Positions 23,910 to 37,938 of a stretch of 64,000 nucleotides of DNA are shown in pieces. The translations under genes were made by a program, and so were the position numbers. This stretch comes from Brugia malayi. Lineage: Eukaryota; Nematoda; Chromadorea; Rhabditida; Onchocercidae. Positions within the stretch are counted from its first letter, which is position 1. Every line of letters begins with the position of its first letter. The notes under the pieces are model-generated. The model made no database searches. It was given only the letters and a program-made list of their open reading frames with translations, and was not told the DNA's origin. The stretch is taken from contig NW_025062475.1 in the NCBI RefSeq assembly GCF_000002995.4, positions 8,622,187 through 8,686,186 of the forward strand, in the 5' to 3' direction.

Positions 23910-26900
23910 TTAGAGCGTAGTAAGATCTTCCAGTTTTGGTCTTTTTGCCTCTATGAACTGTTCATCATCATCCTCATCGCTGTCACTCAATGCCAGATCT
24001 GCATTCAACTGACCAGAACTATGCATTCGAGATTGTAACAAATCAATCTCCGCATCGTAGTGGTTATTTACTTCGTCTGATGCATTACAACTGCTTCCTA
24101 AAAATAAAATTTGAACTAAAAATTTTTAGACAAACTTATCTCATACAATTAGTCAATACGAAGAAAAAATTTTAAACTCTAAACGAAACAAATATTAACC
24201 TCTGGGCATACCTAAATCCTGGTCATCATCATCTATATCATCACCACTCAAAGCAAGATCATCCTGTAGATTACCCATTTTTGTCGCTTCTTCATCATCT
24301 AAATAACGCATAAAAATTACCTTTAAAAAATAGGAAATGAAACAAAATTTGCTTCCATTATCAGTCACCAAGCACATGATAAAACATCTAAACACGTCTT
24401 TGATTAAACATGAACCTGGTTCCATTTTGACTATATTTTCACTCATTCTTGATTCCGATCCATCAGGTTTTGAGCCTGGAGATGGTTCCTCCACTTCTTC
24501 AGCACATATAGTACTAGCAGCATTTGATTCGAGATCTACATGTTCATTTAATGTTGACTGTATATTCATCTCCAGTTCTGCTAATTGTTCCTTTCGTTCC
24601 TGCAACTTGATGGTTGTAAGAAAAAATGATTTGATGTAGCACAGATCTGTTAGTGACAGTTTATTTTAAAAAAATCTGGAAAATGGAATGATAACAAGAA
24701 AATACACCTCAAGCATCTTCTCGGCTAATGTACATATTTCAACAGCTTTAGAGGTGTATTGTGATGTCTCCGGCGGTCCATTATACAGCTCACTGTTCAT
24801 TCTGATCTGTAAAGACTCGTACAGAAATTCGTTCTATGTTTTTGTAAAAAATTTGCAAAAATGATTGCCATTTGCTGATCAGTAAGAAAAAAGTAAACTG
24901 AAACCTGTTTAATATCATTTCGAAATGCTTCGACAGTAGTGTACCGATGCTCCTTAATATTTTGTTGCATGGTACCCAAATCCATTGGCTTATGTATTTT
25001 CTCATAATATTGAGGCAACTAAAAAATACAATTATTTAATCATTTTAATTTAAAAAAAATTTAATCATTTTGGTAAATCATTCTAGTAAATTCTGCCAGT
25101 CATTTGTAATAGCAATAAAAAAGCATAATGAAAAAACAACGATTACAAAAAAAGTATCATTCCACTTTTAAAAAATATAATATACGCATCTGTAAATCAC
25201 TTCCATCAACAGTCTAGTAAAAATATAGTTGAAATGGTTCCAAAGTCCAGTAATAACGAAAAATATGAAACTGACCTTCTTTGGATCAACTTTAAAGTGG
25301 AACGCAACGCTTTTAGGTATATTTTTACATTCCTGTACAATTTCGTTCAGTATGAACGAAAAACCAATAATGTCATTATCATCGAGCAAGGGGTTAATTG
25401 CTTTCTCCAAGGCAATCAACTTCTGTTCACGTTCAGCAACATATCTCGATGCCATTTCAAATACCTAAGATTAGGATTTCCTCATCAAATATTTAATATT
25501 TGAAAAGAGGAATTGAGAAACAACATTTTTATTCCTCAACTATAGAAAACTAACATTTTTGGCAGTAATTGTAATAGAATGGCCACCACCATTATAAAGT
25601 ATTGAATTATCCATTATCAGCTTGATATCATACAAGAACTGCCGTCTCAGTTCGTATTTATTCTCAGAAATTTTTGTTTTGATTTGCTGCAGATCCATCG
25701 GTTCTTTTATAATGTTGTAGTAATCTGGGACCTAAATAAAAACGTAATATTATAAAAGTATAAATTCCACTCTTCGCAGAATCTTTGATTTTTTAAAAGT
25801 CACTCACTTACCTCTTTATTCTACTCTTTCTAAATAACCTTTATACTTTTTGTATACCTGCACATTATGTAGCATCCTGTATCATTTTAAATCATCGGAG
25901 AGATTTTAACCATTTTAAATAGTCGCATGACTTCAATTAAAATAGTGCTTATTACATAGCAGTCCAAAAAAGTTACTTTTTTTGGATTAACTGGAAACAT
26001 AATTTCTTCACAACCGGAGATACTGCGAACATCGTTAAATATTTCACTCAAAACAATCGACATCGATACCTACAATTCATTATGTATATTTTTTATTGCT
26101 AGATCAATAAAATCAATAAAAATCAGTAAAGATTAGCACTTTTTGTATGGCTTTTTGGAAACAATTACAGCTCATATCAATCACATTTTGAATTTTCGCT
26201 GCATCATAATTCATGAAAACATTTCGTCATTAGGGTTTGAGTTAATAAATAAACTAACTTTTGGATCAGCTCTTATCCGCTTGACAGTTTTTTGTGGGCC
26301 GCACAAGTAATCTTCCATTTCAGCAGTATGACGGCGCTTATTTGAGCCAATGGTAGTTATTCGAACTTTGCCTAAAACTATGAATAATATCTGCCTATAT
26401 CCTCCATTAATTGGAAGACGAAAAGTAGATCTACTAATCTGCCATTAAAAATTCTACAAAAAATCAACGTTTTTTTTACTTAGATATCTGACTTTTTAGT
26501 TCAGAGCTGCATATCAACAACATTTAGAAAAATACATAAATGAATTTTTGAACATATATCCTCACTTGCTTTAGGTAGTTCAGAAGTTTCTGAAATTTGT
26601 ACATTGTTGTCGGGATCAACATCGTCCTGATCGTCGTTTTCGTGCACAATACTTATATTTTCTTCCTGTTCAGCTGGAATAAGTGGTGATCGCTTGTCTC
26701 CTTCTGCCACCAGTTTTTTATCACCTTCTATCAGTTCACGAGGTATATGAAGCCTAAAAGCTTAATATACAAAAAGTAAGATTTCTCTTTGCAGAATCAA
26801 GTTGTGCACTACCATAGTAATCAAATGAAAAAGAATTTGCCTAAGCGCATTTTTTTTGATCATTTCTGCATGACTGTACAATTTTCTTGATATTTTCAAT

Positions 26901-29900
26901 TTTGTGCCTTCAACTGCAATCAGTTCTCCTGATGGAACGGCCATTTTCTCAAGTTGTTCATCGGTTAGAGCAACCTAAATAGTCAAACTAACATGAATTT
27001 TAATTTTTAGAAGGTTATGCATTGCACTAAAGTTTATAACTTGCTAATAAACTTCAAAAATTCTTACACTCTACAGAAATTAAGAGTGCAAAATAATGAC
27101 AAGTGAAAAGCCAAATGGAACTTCAAACATATTACTCATCATTAAAGACTAGTAATGAGTACTGATGAAAGTATATAGCGTAAAAAGCAATTCAGTCAAA
27201 ACAAAAATCTTGATCATATTTGGTACTCAAAAATACCGGATGAATGTCGCCAACGGTTTTGATAGTCTTCGTCGGATCCTTACCATACAATGGACAATTT
27301 TTATTAGTTTTCATGTGCCCCGTACCATGACAAGCACTGCATCTCATTTTTAACAAATTTGGTTTTATAACTGGCGGCTTCTTTTCCGCTACTTTGGCCT
27401 CAAAAATTATTAATGGATTATCTTTTCTTTTATTACTTCCAGCATAGAGATGTCTCTAGTAAAAAGGACAATTTTTATTGCATAAAAAAGAAGATTTAAA
27501 TATTTTCGGCTCATTATTATCCAAATTAAATATACATGGTCGTCTTACAGTTAAAAAATTGAGCCAACCTTAGTAATAGGCTGTCCAATGGGTACACCAT
27601 GAAGCTTGGCTTTGAGCTCGTTACGCCTAATTCGACGTAACTGATCTTGTAATCGTCGTTTCTCTTTTCTTCTTTCCTATATAAACTTATAAACAGAGTA
27701 AATGAAGAAAAGATCTATTAAAATTTATAAAAAAAATCTGACGAAATAAGAAAACAGACAACCCAAAGACTTCAAACTAGACATCAAATTTGATGCAAGC
27801 AACTTACTTCCTTAAACTGCTCATCCATCTGCGCATATACTCGAATAAACGTTTCATCACATCTCGTGCGTATACGAACGTACGCATCGATTAGCTGTTG
27901 GCGTGTAATTACTTCAACTCGAGTCTGTAGGAAGAAATTAAAGGATAAACATAAATTCTTGAAAAAGTTATATTGCACATTAACCACCGCACTTTCATTT
28001 CATCCATTATCAATAAATCATTAAAATATACTGTTTCTGTGCCGTCTTCAGCTCTATAGGTACGATATATTTTAAGTTTCTTTGTTACAGAGAGTGCTGG
28101 AGTCTGAGAATTTGGCATTTCGTTAAGCACTGCTGTTGCCAATCCTTTGTCTGTAAATCAAAGAGCTGCTCCCATTAATAGGCCATTATCACAAAAATAA
28201 AAAACAAAAATAAAAAGTGGAGGGAAAATGCAGATTTTTTAAATGAAATATAAACCTTTCACATCATTTTCCTTTTTATGTTTAGCTGTAGACAACCCTG
28301 CAGGTTCATCACAAAGCATTTTTTGCAGCGCTTTTCGTTCTTTTTCCTCTTGTTCAAACTCCAATTTTTTCTTATCAAATGTGAATGATTTGCCTTAATA
28401 AGTGACAAGTAGTAGGGTGAGTCAAGTGGTGATCAACTTCTAGCATGCTTTTATAATACTATTATAATTTTTTTTTTCTATTGAATAAACTAGTAAAAAA
28501 AAACTTTTAATAATTGCTAATATTTTGAATCTCCACATTTAAAGAACCTTTATTAACATCCAGCATGCTCTCAAGCTTTGTTGCAAGTTCTTCGTTGTCT
28601 GAGTCCTCTCCACTACTTCCTTCATCCGTACTCAAAAGATCTGTATTTGACAATGTCCTGCAATAAATTTGTCTTTTGATCAAAGTAAACACCTAGAAAA
28701 CTATATGTTTGGAAATATTAACAATATAAAATATTAGGGACATCAATAACGTACTGATTTTGCAAATCAAATGTTCGCTGACAGAATTTTTTGTATTTTT
28801 CTTGCATGTCTGCAAAGTTGAACCTGATATTTCCACGAGCAAACCGAGCCATACCTACAATTCCCTTCTCATTACAACTACTATAAAGAGAGCAAAAACG
28901 TGAAGAATTGTACCAAAATGAATTATGTTTGTTACGCTAGAAAAAAAAGGATACATTTTACCGGAGAAATCTGATCTCGCTTTAGCAGCTTGTGTGGACA
29001 GTGTCCGGATGACGTCAATTATTTCCCACCGACTCAACGAATTAATCTAAAAAATGAAATGAGAATTTCCATGCTGCACATGGATTTCATTTTTTCAACT
29101 TAATCACATCCAATTCAAACTTTTAGGTATTTGATAAAGCACCTCTTCTTCCCTAACACCATAATCTCGACATATTTCTTTCGCTTCCTTCAATGGTAGC
29201 TTTCTAAGATCGGCATTTGTTCCAGTTACCAATCGTTTCGGAACATTTGTCACTTCTTCCTGCAAAAAAATCTGAATATAAATGAACATATAAAAAAAAT
29301 GAAAAAAAAAAAAAAAGTAAAACAAACACTAGAGGCAGAAAAAGAAACACTAACTTTCGCTTTTTGTGGTTTGGCGCTGACACGAACATATGAAAAAGCT
29401 TCACCACATCCGGTTGGATCAGCTATACCTGTTTGATCCAACAAACATTTGCCTTTCATTGATGATATGTAAGCTCGTGTCGTATTCCATGGAGCGCATT
29501 TTATCTTTAAAATATGATAGAATGAAATTAAAAAAAAAAAAAAAATAAAATAAATAAATAAAAGACAAAGTAACATACATTGCAGAATCTAAATATCATT
29601 TAGTATTTGCGAGTTGCGGAGATTTATCAATTAATATTAAACCGAAGATCTGTTTAGTATTATAAAAACTCTTTCGTTTAACACTGCAAGCAACATCAAC
29701 ATATATAATACTGTACATCGCCTGTACATCGCTTGTGTCGAGCAAACGTTATTCGGAAATATATATTTCTCAAAGACATTAAATAAGCCAGCAGACAATT
29801 TAACCGACCTCATCCTCGATGGTAACCTGATCATCCGAATCATCCTCATTTTCTGGAGTGAAGAAATATTTCTCGCCATAACCAGCGTCCTAAAAAATTT

Positions 29901-32900
29901 TATTTACAGATTGGGAGTTCTTCGTATTCCTGATTTTGCTGGGAAACTTAACTACCATTTAAATACGCAAAGAACCCTAACATCCAATTACCTTTAAGCG
30001 CTGCTCAGCTGCTAGCATACTATACTGTGCACAACACATTTCTGGCGTTACCATTGCAAGTACCTCTTCTTTACTTGGTAATCGAAAATCACTCCGTAAA
30101 ACCTAAAATCTATCAAATAGTTCCCATTCGTGAAAGCATGAAATTAAAGGACACTGTTAAAATATCAAAATATAATAAAATAATGTTTCCCAAGAACTGC
30201 AAAAATAATTTTAAGTTATAAAAATTCTATTATAGCTCTCCGAGTTCAATGACAACTAACCCAATAGTTTTGATCAGGACCTTGCCCCAATCGTCTAAAA
30301 TCTGAACACTGTTTTAATCGCTTGCGCACTGAACTTTCAGCATAATGAGGGAATGCTTCCTTGATGTCCTCCATTTTTAACCTGAATTAAAATGAAAATT
30401 CTTAGCAACAAAAATTTCGCTCACTGTTGGTGAATTGATGAGCTTTCATTTTATGCCTAATAAACAAAAAGCCTACTACAGAACAGCAATATATTGTTTA
30501 TTAGACATGAAAGGAAAGCTCTACCCTCTTAATAAAAAATAAAAACTCAAAATCGTGGGTTAAATTGATGAAAATGTTGACCTCCTAGGATTCTGATCGC
30601 TAGCCCAGAAAAGTCGATAAATATACGCCAACAAAAAATCTCGAACAAAAACTGTTGCTCGCTTCGAATTCGGACTTGGTACTTCGTATAGCGGACATTC
30701 TTGACCAACAAGAAATAAGTTCGGACAATGACGGATAAAGTATCTGCAACTTCTGACTCCTCAACACCGTTGAAAACAAATAGTTCCCACTCGTAATATG
30801 TCAAATAGAACGGTTTTATTTCTATCAGATTATAGCAATACCAGAAGATATTGAGATAGAAGACCGAATAATCCTTGAGATTAGCGAATTGTTTGATTGG
30901 AAGTTTATGATGCTAATCAGTGTGTCGTATTGCTTAACAATCAGTCATTGTTTGGTAAATAACTTGTTTATAGATCACTCATTAAAATCTCCCACACTTC
31001 AACAAAAATTCAGTATAAAGCAATACACAACACCCATTAATTGATTCCATCAAATGAAAACTAATGGTAATAAACTCAAACATCAACAAAAAATAACTTA
31101 CCCTTGCTTTGTACGAATAAGGAGAAAGTCATTTGAATTCGAAGAATGTTTGTAAATGGGAGCGCGATACAAATTGTTCTCCAATGACTGCAAACCTTGA
31201 CCTGGTGCAAGAGAACCCAGGAATGGTGATGTATGTGTAAAAGCAGTTTCACCAAATTCATATTCTGGATCTGTCTCTTTTCCAACTTTCTGCAAAGATA
31301 TCAACTATATGTTGAAAATAAAATTTAATAGCAAGAAGAGCAGAGTTCACAATAAGTCGATTCCACAGTGAACTCTTCCACAAATAATTTTAACAATGGA
31401 TAGATTGAAATAACAAGTTCAGCATAGCAGATTGAAACTCAGTATAAAATTAGCCGAAAAAAGACGAAAAATGAAGCGGAAACTTTTCATATATCTCATT
31501 AAGCATGCTCAGTAAAACTCAGTAGGAATCAAACAGGTATAGCAAAATTGAGTAGAAATTTAAACTTACTCTTTTGTAATAATTTCTGATTTTACTGGCC
31601 ATTCCGGGCTGATTTAGAAGTGGTGGATGTTCTTCAGAATATTCCATCAGTAAAAGAGTACCATCTTTGCCCGACAGATCTTGCACTTCACGCATGAAAA
31701 AAATCTCACCTCCTCCTTCTGCTGCCTTCTGTTTTTCACGAAACTTAAAAATACAGTTAAATATCAGGAGTAATACTTAAAAATATCTATGAAAAATATG
31801 GGTTGTTCTAAAGTTTCGTTTGTTTTCCGCATGCCTTTAAATCAAGAAATGAAATAATCTCTATTTACTTCTTCTTTTTCTTTGATCAGTTTGGTTAGTG
31901 TTTTAACGAACACGAGGCGAGTGCCTGTTGTCCGTAAGATTCTTTTAGACAATGGTAAACGATGATAGTGCCGCAATTTAAATGGATTTAAATGTGTCGG
32001 GAAAAACGTCCGATGGATATTCTGCGCAGGTAGTGAGTGTTGAATAAGTGAATTACCGGAAACGGAACTGACTGTTCTATAAAAAAAAGATACAAAATAG
32101 TTTTAAAAAAAATAGTCAGAAAAAATTAAAGTTCAAATGATTAAGAAAAAAAAAAAAAAAACGATTGCGTTTCCAAAACGGCAAGGAATCATATGTGATG
32201 CTGCTACAAATATAAATAAATAAAACATAAAAATCAGCTCAAGAATTGGATACAATCAACCTTACCTTTCAACATTTTTAGGTCTGTAATAATCATCGTT
32301 ACTAAGGTTAAATGGATCTTTGTCGGTCAGCTGAGCAATAGAACTCTCCATCTGTTCATCTTCTTCTTGTTTCTGTCGCTGTTGTACTTGGCCAAGAATC
32401 ATTTTGGATTTTTTTGTAAACTGATGCTCCTGTATAACGTATAACTTCTTTAAAAATTATAAACAGCAATTTTTTTTTTGCTAATATATCTGCTTCAGAA
32501 CTTTCTTAATAATTTAAAAGATAACTATGTGCTTGCATGATGATCCGAAAACTTTTATAATAATGAAACAGAAACCTTTCGATCGAACGGTTTTGGTGGA
32601 TTGGGCAATTCACCATCCTGAACCTTATCCTCAGTCGCTTTGTCTTCTGGCATACCAAATAATTTAGGATCGTCTGAGTAATCAAGGGTAAGGAGTTTCG
32701 GCTCTAAAGAGAATTGTCATTATCAACTTATTATTTCATGCAACTCCATCTTGAACAAAAGAGTGTCAGCTGTTTTAATTGTACATTTCAAGTAACACGT
32801 TACTTGCTTGAACTTTAACAATTTTTTGAGTTATTTATTGATTTTGCTTATTCTAATTTCTATATATTTACGGACCATACCTGGTATATGATCCATATTT

Positions 32901-35900
32901 TCTGAATCCCATATAATGTCATCTTCCCATTTCGTATAAAGTAAGTCATAGTTTTCCATAGGAAAAAGAGAATGAGATGGAGTTGGTTCTTTTAGAAAGT
33001 CTAAAGAATTGAAATTTGACACATTAATAATACATATCTTTAAAGATTGAGGATCATACATTATATTATTGAAGGTGAATGAGATAAACTCTTAATTTAA
33101 CACAGGCCGCTAAAATTGCAAAAAAAAATTGATTAGCTCATAAAGTACGAAACACTAATTTGAAACAAGCCTTTTATATAAAAGAAAAGTATGCTCGTTT
33201 TTCTATTTAACAATCCCAACCATTTTTTTGAAGAACTCTCAGGATTTTTTGTGTTATTCGAATTTCAACAAATGATGCTTTAGAATTTCATTGCTCACCA
33301 TGAGAGGATTTCAAAAGAACATAATAGATTGAAATTCGCGAGAATCAGTTTATATCAGTTACACTCCCGAAAAAAAAAAATCAGTCACATATTACTAACT
33401 CAAATTTGCGTTGTTCAATGAAGAAAATGTGCCAGATTTCGAAAACATCTGTTCAAATGCACGGGTTTTAACTGAAAAAAGAGGAATTGCAGAAAAAGCT
33501 TAAATAATTAGCTGAATATGTTTATGCTCAAAATTTATAGCAAGTTCAAGAATTAAAAAAACAGTGATCATTGTGCTCAAGAAACACTTATAATAACATG
33601 GAAAATAAAAGAAAAGGGATAAATTTTACAAGCTATCATAAAAGACTCGTAATTTCTCGTTTGCTGAGTAGGTATCCAACCACATTCAGGGAGTTTATCA
33701 GATGACTGAGAAGCCAAACCTTTCAAAATCTGAAATGATTTTTTCAAAAAAGAAGAAACTGATTTCGTTAGTGCACAATTTCACGAAAAGCACTTGAACG
33801 AATTTAAAAATGGAAGAAAACCTGTCGCCGAGCCTGTTCTTCATTGAGCATTATGTCATCTTCCCACCGAATTAAATTTACAGGAAGGAATGTTTCCGGA
33901 GGAAATGGTTCAGTCGCTGCCAACCCAGGACCAATTTCTTCCTCGATCACTTCATTTTCACTTTTATCATCTTTCCCGTCTTTCATGGGACTCTTTTTTT
34001 GCAACAACTGCTGTAAAAATATGATTTATACAACTAAAAGTTGAAATAATCAATACGAAAAGTGTTGAAAACACAAACTTCACGCTTCAATTTGAACCCA
34101 TAATCGAAATGAGATGGATTAGACAAAACATTCATTGAGTCATACCAAATACGAGCAGGACCGAATCTAAAACCTGCATATATTAAAATCAGCAACTATT
34201 GCTGGAAACTTATCAAGTCAGAAAAACTCTTGAAATTTCATCAAATCAGATTCGTTTCTTTTTAACTGATGTATGCATAGCAAATAAAGCCAATTTGATT
34301 GATTTTCTAAAAAAAAACCTCCACGGTGATATATCATCCACATCTTCATCGCCATCACCATTTTTAGCCGATACAGTTGAAGATGAAGGTTTCATTAAAA
34401 GAATTTCATCATCCATAAGACAGTCTTCCGGGGCTGGAGGATCCCCGAATATTAACTTCGTGCCATAAGTTTCAGTCGATTGCGATGTTTCCGCGAGCTC
34501 AAATCAGTGGAATAGAAAAAACCAAAAAATCTGACATCATTACGGTACTAATTACGCTGCTATTAGGACACACTTTTATAATAAGAAACGAACTCACTTC
34601 TGTAGATTTTCTGAACACTTGTGACCCTTCCACGCTTACTGCTCCTACTGTTTCATTTTCCTCTTGTCTAGGACTCTATAAAAGTGCCACTTTTATTGAG
34701 GTCAAAAATTTGTTTGGCTTTTTAGGCAAGATGGATTTTATAAATATTATTTATACATAAGTAAGAAATAGAATAAAACAGTCAAACAGACAACAGCGGC
34801 AAAAAAATGTATCGAAAAATAACGTCTGGTCGGAATGTCTTTGATGGCCACCAAATTCTTGTTTTAGATGAAGACTTGATGTTAGTCCCGAAAAGACGAG
34901 AGAATCGCAAGATTTTGTTGCGTGAGTAATCTGGGAAAAATTGCCTAAAGGTAAAACGATGATTACTAGAAATAAGTGATTCCACAGAATGAAAAAAACG
35001 AAACATTCCTTAAAATCAGTGTTACAATAGAATTTATAAAATATTACTTTGGATCGAGTTTATCAAGCTCAGGATTTTGTAAAATTCCTGACAATGGTGC
35101 ATCAGCACGTTCTGATGGGGGTACAAACGGCTCATCATTGCGATCTAAATTAATGAAACGTAATGTCAGTATGCCAATCTCCTATATAGAAAAGCAACCA
35201 AAAGTAAGTCCACAGCCTGACTCTACATACCAGCAGCAATCGAATTATAATCATCATCTGAAAAATCATCATATTCATCATCTGCATCAGTTGTCTGATC
35301 CACCAAATTCGAATGACGAATGTACCATGCTGCAAAATGTGCTGCTTTATATTGCTATGCAACAGAAAGTAACATATGATCCTAAGGATATTTAACATTT
35401 CGAAGTTTGATCAAGTTTGAAGAAAATAAACCAACAGAAAATTCATCTGACTCATTGAAACGGACTTCCTGAATTTAATTCTCCCCCATCAAAATTTTAA
35501 TTCTCCACTTTTCAAATGCAACAAAATTTTAATTCTCCACTTCTCAAATGCAACAAAAAAGAAATGAATTGTTGAGATCAACAAAACCAAATGAAAAATT
35601 TAATTTGAAAAAAAGTTACTGGAATTCAAAACTTACGTTCATTGATAGCACAAGGATGATTTTGGTAGAATTCTTCAATATTCGCATTGGACGAATGGAA
35701 ATTAATATTACGATTCTCATCTTCACAGTCATCGTCGCTTACAGCTGTTCTCAAACTCTCCTGATCTATAACTTTATTTCTGATGCCATTAGTTTAGTGA
35801 ATTAAATGTGCAAAAAAGTGAAGAATGCGTGATGAGTCTTGGCATAGCTATTATTTCTTTATATTACTGAAAACTTAGTTAAGAGAGAAAAAACAAGGAA

Positions 35901-36216
35901 TATTTTAAGCCTGTGTAATCAAACGAATATTTTCAAGCGGCATTACTTTTATCAGATCATTTAGGAGAAAGCCAACACTACGGGGCTTATTTTGAAATTG
36001 GACCAAAGGCTGAAATTGGACCAAGCTTATTTGAAATTGGACCAACAGCTGATGAAAGCAAAGCAAATGGATGGATGATCTTTTTTTTTCATCTTTTTAA
36101 GAACCTGGAATCGGACAATAGGACAAAGAAGATCAAACAAAAATGATACCGTTAAAGTGTGAAGAACCAAACTCCTGCGTAGAACTCCGAGACGAATCGC
36201 TGTCAGTATCCTCCAT
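23910..36216 (-). CDS. taf-1: TAF1, largest TFIID subunit, with double bromodomain
   Basis: TAF1 is the scaffold subunit of TFIID at RNA polymerase II core promoters. Starts [12 protein letters not shown] at 36216; ends EDLTTL-stop at 23910. In order: an acidic N-terminus; TBP-binding-like [19 protein letters not shown] (~34.9 kb); [13 protein letters not shown] (~34.2 kb); two WEDDI motifs (~33.9, ~32.9 kb); the conserved core with [15 protein letters not shown] (~31.2 kb), [19 protein letters not shown] (~30.7 kb) and [19 protein letters not shown] (~29.5 kb); a CX2CX4HX6C zinc knuckle (~27.3 kb); then two bromodomains (~25.6-26.1 and ~24.7-25.4 kb), both retaining the acetyl-lysine Asn in a YNG context ([16 protein letters not shown]). 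Acidic tail exons finish the protein. More than 30 exons are recognised. The junction of exon 1 (36150-36216) with the exon at ~35.64-35.79 kb does not keep phase in my reading, so a small exon may be missing. Confidence 0.92.
35994..36045 (+). repeat. Triple GAAATTGGACCAA repeat in TAF1 intron 1
   Basis: The 13-mer GAAATTGGACCAA occurs three times, at 35994-36006, 36012-36024 and 36033-36045, with 18- and 21-bp spacing. It lies within the first TAF1 intron, about 170 bp from the start codon. On the coding strand it reads as repeated GPIS before a stop, so it is probably not coding. Confidence 0.8.
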
Positions 36217-37938
36217 CGCTCTTTATGGTTATGAGAAGATAAAAATAAATATAACGAAAAATGCTCGAGAATAAAAATACAACGTATCTTGATGAAAAAT
36301 TAGCACTGAAAAAAAAGACACCACTGCCATGCTGATCATTTAATCTAAAATGTCTCTTCTTTGCAACAATTTGAAATAGCATCCATCAACCAACAGCAAT
36401 AATAATCACCTGAACTACAAATCACAAGTAACGAAGTATTAAAAACGGTAACACAACAAACCGTTTTGGAGTCATTACAGCGCCGTTATGAAAACTGTGC
36501 GTCTAAGAAGTTTTGCTTCAAGTAGGAAGGAAACCTTGAGATTCAGTTGCGATTTGGTGACTTAGTATTCTAATGATCCAGCATTCTTCAGAATATGTAA
36601 GATATCACTTTTTCGTATAAATATATTATATATCAGGGCAAATGAAATCAGACCCTTCCTATGTCCAATTACATATTTCAAATTTGTAACAAAGCCTACC
36701 AGTTCTGTCGCTCAAATGCTATCCATTTTTAGATGACATTATCACCTCATAATGGAGCGGAACTGCTTATTTTTATGTACAACATGAATCAAGCTTACCT
36801 CTTATGTCATTATAAAATATCTGATGTGGAAATAATGGAATATCCAAGTGTTCGCTCGAGGCTACTGAATTTCATATGGAAATATATTTTATGATGCGCA
36901 TCTACAATGTAATGCCTTGCCGTTATCTCATAGCAAAAACATTTGCAAAACATCTTGGCTTAAAGGAATATTTTATTGCTAGTTCGTCTACCAGCAGACA
37001 TCAATTGGCTCTAATTTTAAAAAAAGCAAAATATATACAACGATCTCACAGACAATCACAATAGTTTTTGGCAGTAAAGATGCTAAGCAGTGCAATGAGC
37101 TTCTGGAAGATCTTAAAAAAGAGGACAAAAATTTCGACATTGTTTCATAATTAGTAACGATTATGGACCAATTAAAGGTTTATTTCGACTTAAGGTACCT
37201 ATGAATGATCAGTGGTATAATTTTAGGGTATAAGCAGACCATAATGATTGGTAGTGTAATTTTAGTTCTACTTAATTATTTAGTGAAAATGTAATAGCAT
37301 AAATACACCAAAGAATGTGGTTGTTTGCTTCTTTTTTGATGTAACTGTTATAAGAAGGCAGAAAGAAAATACAGCGACATACGTCAGACAAATGACAGTG
37401 CATAATGAAAAGTACGGAAAATGTCTAAGATAATAGATAACTTTGGGTTAGTAGAAAAAGATGATTAAAATGCTATTCATCGAGATCTAATGATAAACAT
37501 ACTACGAATTCACAGCATCACATGCGTGTATATACACTTAGGTGACCTGCATAATACACAAATGTATAGCTGACTTACGGCTGAATAATTTCTTTCCATG
37601 CGTTATAACGCAAAAAATTTTTCAGATTTACGAAGAAAGACTTCAGAAAAATCTTCCATGCTCCATAAACCCAAAATTATTTAAGAGTACGTTTTTTAAA
37701 CTAAGAATAAACTAAAGAAATATGTGGTATATGTAAAAAGAAATTTAAATAGCAAGAAAGAAGGGCTATGCATTGGATGGACAGTGATAATATGTATAAA
37801 AATAGCGATGACATCGATAAACGTGATACAACTCTGATAATAAATGAATGGTAAAGATAATGGTAGTAACAAAAAACACAAAATTCATTTTGATTTTTGA
37901 AAATTCAGAAGTCTGCTTAACTTTTTTTTCGGAAATTT
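36217..37938. other. Intergenic region between TAF1 start and DIG-1-type gene end
   Basis: It should contain the TAF1 promoter and the 3' UTR of the giant gene; both lie on the minus strand. On the plus strand, 36734-37150 holds three short protein-like frames: MTLSPHNGAELL at 36734, KTFAKHLGLKEY at about 36935, and TITIVFGSKDAKQCNELLED at 37052. They lie in different frames with stops between them. I do not recognise them; they could be a decayed gene or chance. Confidence 0.4.

Noticed and set aside
34199..34760. Two plus-strand open frames of about 90 residues
   Set aside because: Antisense to TAF1 exons encoding [17 protein letters not shown] and [17 protein letters not shown]; no independent support.
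34976..35395. 139-residue plus-strand open frame
   Set aside because: It lies antisense to two TAF1 exons (the stretch with [16 protein letters not shown] and the one with [16 protein letters not shown]), which have splice sites and family similarity.
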